A stretch of 64,000 nt of DNA, taken from positions 1,106,501 to 1,170,500 of the forward strand of contig JAUDYN010000011.1 in NCBI GenBank assembly GCA_030407005.1, written 5' to 3'. The notes under the pieces were generated by a model. It ran no database searches. It saw only the letters and a list, made by a program, of their open reading frames with translations, and had not been told where the DNA came from. Positions within the stretch are counted from its first letter, which is position 1. Each line of letters begins with the position of its first letter. This DNA is from Desarmillaria ectypa (taxonomy: Eukaryota > Basidiomycota > Agaricomycetes > Agaricales > Physalacriaceae). A program made the position numbers and the translations under genes. Of this stretch, positions 60,237-64,000 are shown piece by piece.

Positions 60237-63081
60237 TTATACTACCTTTTCAGTTGTACAGCCTATACCTTCACTACCAGCAATGGACTTGTGTTCCGAG
60301 TCACTGCTGATACGGTCCTCAATAAACTGGGCATCCTTGTTGCGGATACGGTATTCCTCGGACGTCCATAGAAGGTCGATTTCTTCTAGCGTTAGGCCTT
60401 TGGTCTCCTTGACGACTTGAAGCAGACTTTCAGATTCCTCAGAAACCCCGTAGTAGGAAGCGCTCACATATGGCAACAAGTACTGTGACAATCGATCCAC
60501 CTGTGAATATGTTCGTAAGAATATCTGCAGCAGAAATTGACAAATACCAAGGATGAATAAGACGAAGAACTTAATTCCAACATTTCGGATAGCGATAGGA
60601 CCACTGTAAACGAAGACAACTGAATCGACGTCCGCCTGCTCAGGCACGCTGGAAAAAATAGCAGATAGATGGTCTCACAGGCCATCGTCCAGACTCCGAC
60701 ATTGCCTACGAAAACAGCGCGTGAAAATCTGGTAGGGAAAAGACCGACAATTCCCCTTTACCTATTCCACCTGCTTGCCCTCTATAACGTGTGGGAACAA
60801 TCTCAATAGCATACAGGTATACCTGTGGGAAGATCTCAGTAAATTGGAGGAATAAAAATCAGTGCCAGCACAATATTACCATCCAAACTGGATCCGGGGT
60901 ATGGAATCAGGAATGATCATTGCAGAAAACGGAACGGCGACTCACTCCATGACAATCCGGAACCCGCTTCAAACCTGGAAGAAGGTTCCTTGAATACGTT
61001 CGCTCTCATCTGAGTTACAAAAACGACAACCATACCAGAATAGCATGGCAATTTGAGCCCAACGAGTCGTATTTGTTGTCATGCGATCGGGAAGGTCTGA
61101 AACCTTAGGTTCGAGCTATTGTAGAGAGAGGGAACACGCACTGCCGAGTACAGTAAAAATAAGGATGGCAGAGACCTGAACAAAGGAGCCAAAAAGAAGT
61201 ATATGTTTCCGACCAAATCTTCGGACTGTCCAAAAGCTTATAACTGAGTATACGGTTAGTAAAGAACAGGAGATGTTGGTCCATTATTGGAGAGAGCTTG
61301 TACTCACTGACACCCAGGGTAACCACTGCGAAAGAAGTGAGTTTGAGATGAAAGCTCACACAAAATACTTCGACTCACTCGAGTTGAGGGCCGCCGTTAC
61401 AATCGCTGTTATATCTGCCGAAAAGTGTAAGGTGGATATAATGGACTTGCCGTCTGTGACACATTCGAGTAGATAGCTGAAACATTTTCGCGTTATTGAA
61501 AGACTTACAGTAGGTCTGTACGCAAGTTGGTTGGTACGAATTGCAATGGAAAGCAGGGTAATACTTACAATCAGATTTCCACCGAAGAAGGGTTTTCCAA
61601 CCTGAAGCAACCAAGAAATCCAGATGCGTTTGATAACTTTGGTCTGGAAGTACGTAAGTGTGGAAGAAGGGCTTGAAAGTCGATTGCAACATACCTCGGT
61701 TTCGTCTTTTCGAAAGAAGGAAGCCGTTGTGATCCTACGGGTATCTGCCTCTTCCAAGCGTATGGCAGCCAGGATCTCGTCCCGTTGTGCCTTGACTGTA
61801 TGATCCGAAACGGACTTCCCACAGAGCCGTTCCAGAGACGCGTCGCCTTCCTGGATCCGGCCTTTTGCGTACAACCAACGAGGACTTTCGAGAACACCTG
61901 AATGACGTTGTTTAGTTGGATCATGAGACAGAATATCGATCTTACCGTGGAAAATGACAATGGGTATCAAAACAAAGAGAGCCTGGGATGACAATAATAC
62001 TCTCCATCCATGATAGAATGCTGGAAATGAGCAAGGTGAGCTCGAAAGGTCGTACCTAGGAAGCACTTACGGCTCCTGAAAACACCCAATCCAAGCCAGG
62101 CTACCACCGAGATTGCAGCGACGGCTTCACAAATGTTAGAATTTAAACTAAGAATGAGAGATACTGTTCAGAGTCCAGACGCACATAGTCCTATATTCCA
62201 CATAACCTGGGTGGTTCGTTCATCCTGTACGATGATGTCAAAGATGAGACAATCATGAAGTACAGACACCTATCAACTTACGGCACTACGTGCATTTTTT
62301 CCCACTGAGATTTCGTGAACAAATACAGGGACAGCGGCTGAAATAGCTCCGTTTCCGAGTCCCTGACGACGCTTAGGCAAGTTTTCTTCATGTGGGGTCA
62401 ATGGACTGACTAGAATAGTGCGGCCGACAATCATCATGGTGGAGTTCACCGAGGCAGTTTGGATAATGATTCCAATCAAAGCGACCCAACACTGTATACG
62501 AACATCTCAGTAGATGCTTTGAGCGGAGAGATAGATGTAAAACTAGACGCACCGAAAGCAAAATAGATACCCGACGACCGACCCACCAACTGCCGCCTAT
62601 GAGTAACAAGCGGAAAAGAGGTTCGAATGACATACGACAAAGGCGCAATGGCCGCGCATCCAAAGATATCACCTGCAGGATCAGGATGGTCAGCGTCGCA
62701 CTGCTTTAGCTCCGAAAGCGTGACAAACCTAATAAAATGCCACTAGAGATGAAGCTGGTCACCTCCGTATTGGCAGCATGAATTTGACCATCGAATTGAG
62801 GACTATCTAATAGGTATTAAAAATACGTCAAGAGGATAGAAATGAACCTCACGTATTCAAGATCCTATAAAATGCGAGAAGGTGAGTTACAAGGTTATCT
62901 TCACACCCATCATCTTACCCTCCCATTATACCAGCATCCCTGCAAAAATGAATATGTTACAATGGTTAGAAAGGATGCAGGAAAAGATATTATAGTGTTA
63001 CCAGCCATAGAGAGCAAGAGCGGAAATGGACGCGATCTGGAGGAGCAAAGTATACTTCCTTCCTGTTGCCGTCCAGATCAT
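60237..63081 (-). CDS. MFS transporter, sugar porter family
   Basis: Many short exons. The start ATG at 63081 gives MIWTATGRKYTLLLQIASIS followed by LYGWDAGIMGGILNTPQF, a normal sugar-porter N-terminus. Family motifs in order are WWVGRRVSILLS (loop 2-3), VGRTILGLGNG, VPVFVHEISVGKNARSA, LESPRWLYAKGR (PESPR-type), FWTVRRFGRKHILLFGS (loop 8-9), IEIVPTRYRGQAGGIG, and KETKGLTLEEIDLLW (PETKG). All twelve-helix landmarks are present, so the gene looks intact. Substrate may be a hexose, quinate or another polyol or small organic molecule. It is divergent from monooxygenase copy 2 with 285 bases between starts, suggesting shared regulation. Confidence 0.85.
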
Positions 63082-63366
63082 AATCAAAGCTGGTCAAAGG
63101 AGGAGAGACGACTTGGATAATTAAGGCGGCAAGCCTGAGGGAGACCGCAGCCCAAAAACCTTCCAGGTATAAAAGCATGGTATTGCCTATAGGTAAGACG
63201 TAAATAAATCGGCGGCCCTGACATGGCGGCCATCAGGATAGAGATCGGCCAGCCGTCGACAGGGTCTCTGGTGAACCTGAGTTTCCATCCTTCTTTGCCA
63301 TGCTTGTCACCGCTTCTTGACATTATTTAAACCGTATTATAGTGTACCGTTAGGGCCCACAAAGCA
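63082..63366. promoter_or_regulatory. Divergent promoter between transporter and monooxygenase copy 2
   Basis: 285 bases between the inferred starts of two divergent genes. The open frame 63084-63323 on the minus strand seems non-coding because it is not in frame with the transporter. Homology to monooxygenase copy 1 begins only at CGTTAGGGCCCAC (63348), about 19 bases before the ATG, so the two copies have different promoters. Confidence 0.5.
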
Positions 63367-64000
63367 ATGGCTGGAAACGAGGCTAGACATGCGAGTACTG
63401 TTATCGCGGAAGACTGGACTTCAAATCCTAGAGGATACTCGGTCGACGAGCATCCTGCTCGGACACCGGAGAGGCGCATCAAAATCATTGGCATCGGTGC
63501 TGGCCTATCGTGACTGTCTTCATCACCCTTGACTTGGAATAAAACTTACAAAATTCACAGGGGAATTCGTCTAGCAGAACAAGTTAAAACGTACCACAGC
63601 GACTTGGTGGACCTCGTCATCTACGAGCAAGCAGATCAGGCTGGCGGTACTTGGCATTGGAATAGGTGGGTCCATCCAGATTCCTTCGATGATCACCGGT
63701 TTATGCTGATTGACAGATATCCCGGTGTCGCTTGTGTAAGTTTGCTGTCATATGCACGATCAGCGAATTCACAACCGCGCGACAGGATGTGCCAGGATCC
63801 AACTATCAATATATCAACGAACCCAAGACCGGTGTGTCCTTTAACCATTTTGAAGGCTAGTACCTGATAGTTCGTGTATGTACCAGATTGGACGAGCTTC
63901 TACGGTATGTCTTGGTAGGTCAGAGAAATATTTGCCAACATTCCCATTATGAAGCATCGGGTGCCGAGATTCGACAGTATTATCAGGACCACGCCAAGAA
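63367..64000 (+). CDS. Class B flavin monooxygenase copy 2, 5' part
   Basis: Inverted near-copy of the gene at 42805-45276, cut by the right window edge. From 63348 to about 63914 the two are almost identical, including introns; I saw two substitutions in exon 1 (Lys to Arg-type change AAG/GAG region and a silent-looking C/T). From the fifth intron on they differ strongly in the intron (GTATGTCTTGG here, GTAAGGACTCT in copy 1) and at several third positions in the next exon (GAGATTCGACAGTATTATCA here). FAD site and Baeyer-Villiger fingerprint (GGTWHWNRYPGVACD) are intact. Predicted function is as for copy 1. Confidence 0.85.

Noticed and set aside
63084..63323. Minus-strand open frame beginning MSRSGDKHGK upstream of the transporter
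   Set aside because: It is not in frame with the transporter N-terminus at 63081, has no domain, and overlaps the divergent promoter; splice sites joining it in frame were not found.

Overview
The window reads as nuclear DNA of a basidiomycete, most likely an Agaricomycete mushroom. Genes are broken by many short introns of about 45-60 bases with GT-AG ends and CTGAC/CTAAC branch points. Recognisable products include a Skn7 response regulator, Erg3, Ind1, Coq1, a Zn2Cys6 factor, a sugar porter and an HNH nuclease-like protein of a type common in mushrooms. The retroelements are Ty3/Gypsy chromoviruses.

Left arm (1-5615): the 3' part of an unrecognised coiled-coil protein, a Cue1-type CUE-domain protein, a mitochondrial pyrimidine-nucleotide carrier (Rim2 type) and the stress regulator Skn7. 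All but the first lie on the minus strand. I see no gene in 5616-7490.

Repeat block (about 7490-29715): decayed and rearranged Ty3/Gypsy retroelements almost without CpG. No CpG is visible from 7494 to 11728. One chromovirus (21212-28627) keeps gag, zinc knuckle, protease, reverse transcriptase, RNase H, integrase and chromodomain, all full of stops. Its two LTR copies show CA/TG mirror differences expected from CpG deamination on opposite strands.

Middle (30796-42375): a compact run of ordinary genes. These are C-5 sterol desaturase and Ind1 (convergent), an HNH nuclease-like gene bracketed by direct repeats, an unrecognised many-exon gene with an internal exon duplication, Coq1, an Aro8-type aminotransferase, and a small TIGR04076-like protein.

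Right arm (42805-64000): looser spacing and a possible metabolic cluster. It holds two inverted copies of a Baeyer-Villiger-type flavin monooxygenase (the second cut by the window edge), an aldo/keto reductase with a 225-residue unknown N-terminal domain, a thioredoxin reductase with a possible mitochondrial alternative start, a Zn2Cys6 activator, and a sugar-porter-family transporter divergent from the second monooxygenase. A 514-base TA-flanked MITE with clear terminal inverted repeats (55316-55829) lies between the reductase and the activator. The first 550 bases of the two monooxygenases are nearly identical, introns included, and then diverge, which suggests gene conversion. Whether these genes form one pathway is inference from position and gene type only. 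Exon boundaries were placed by hand; where given with lengths, the spliced frames sum to whole codons.
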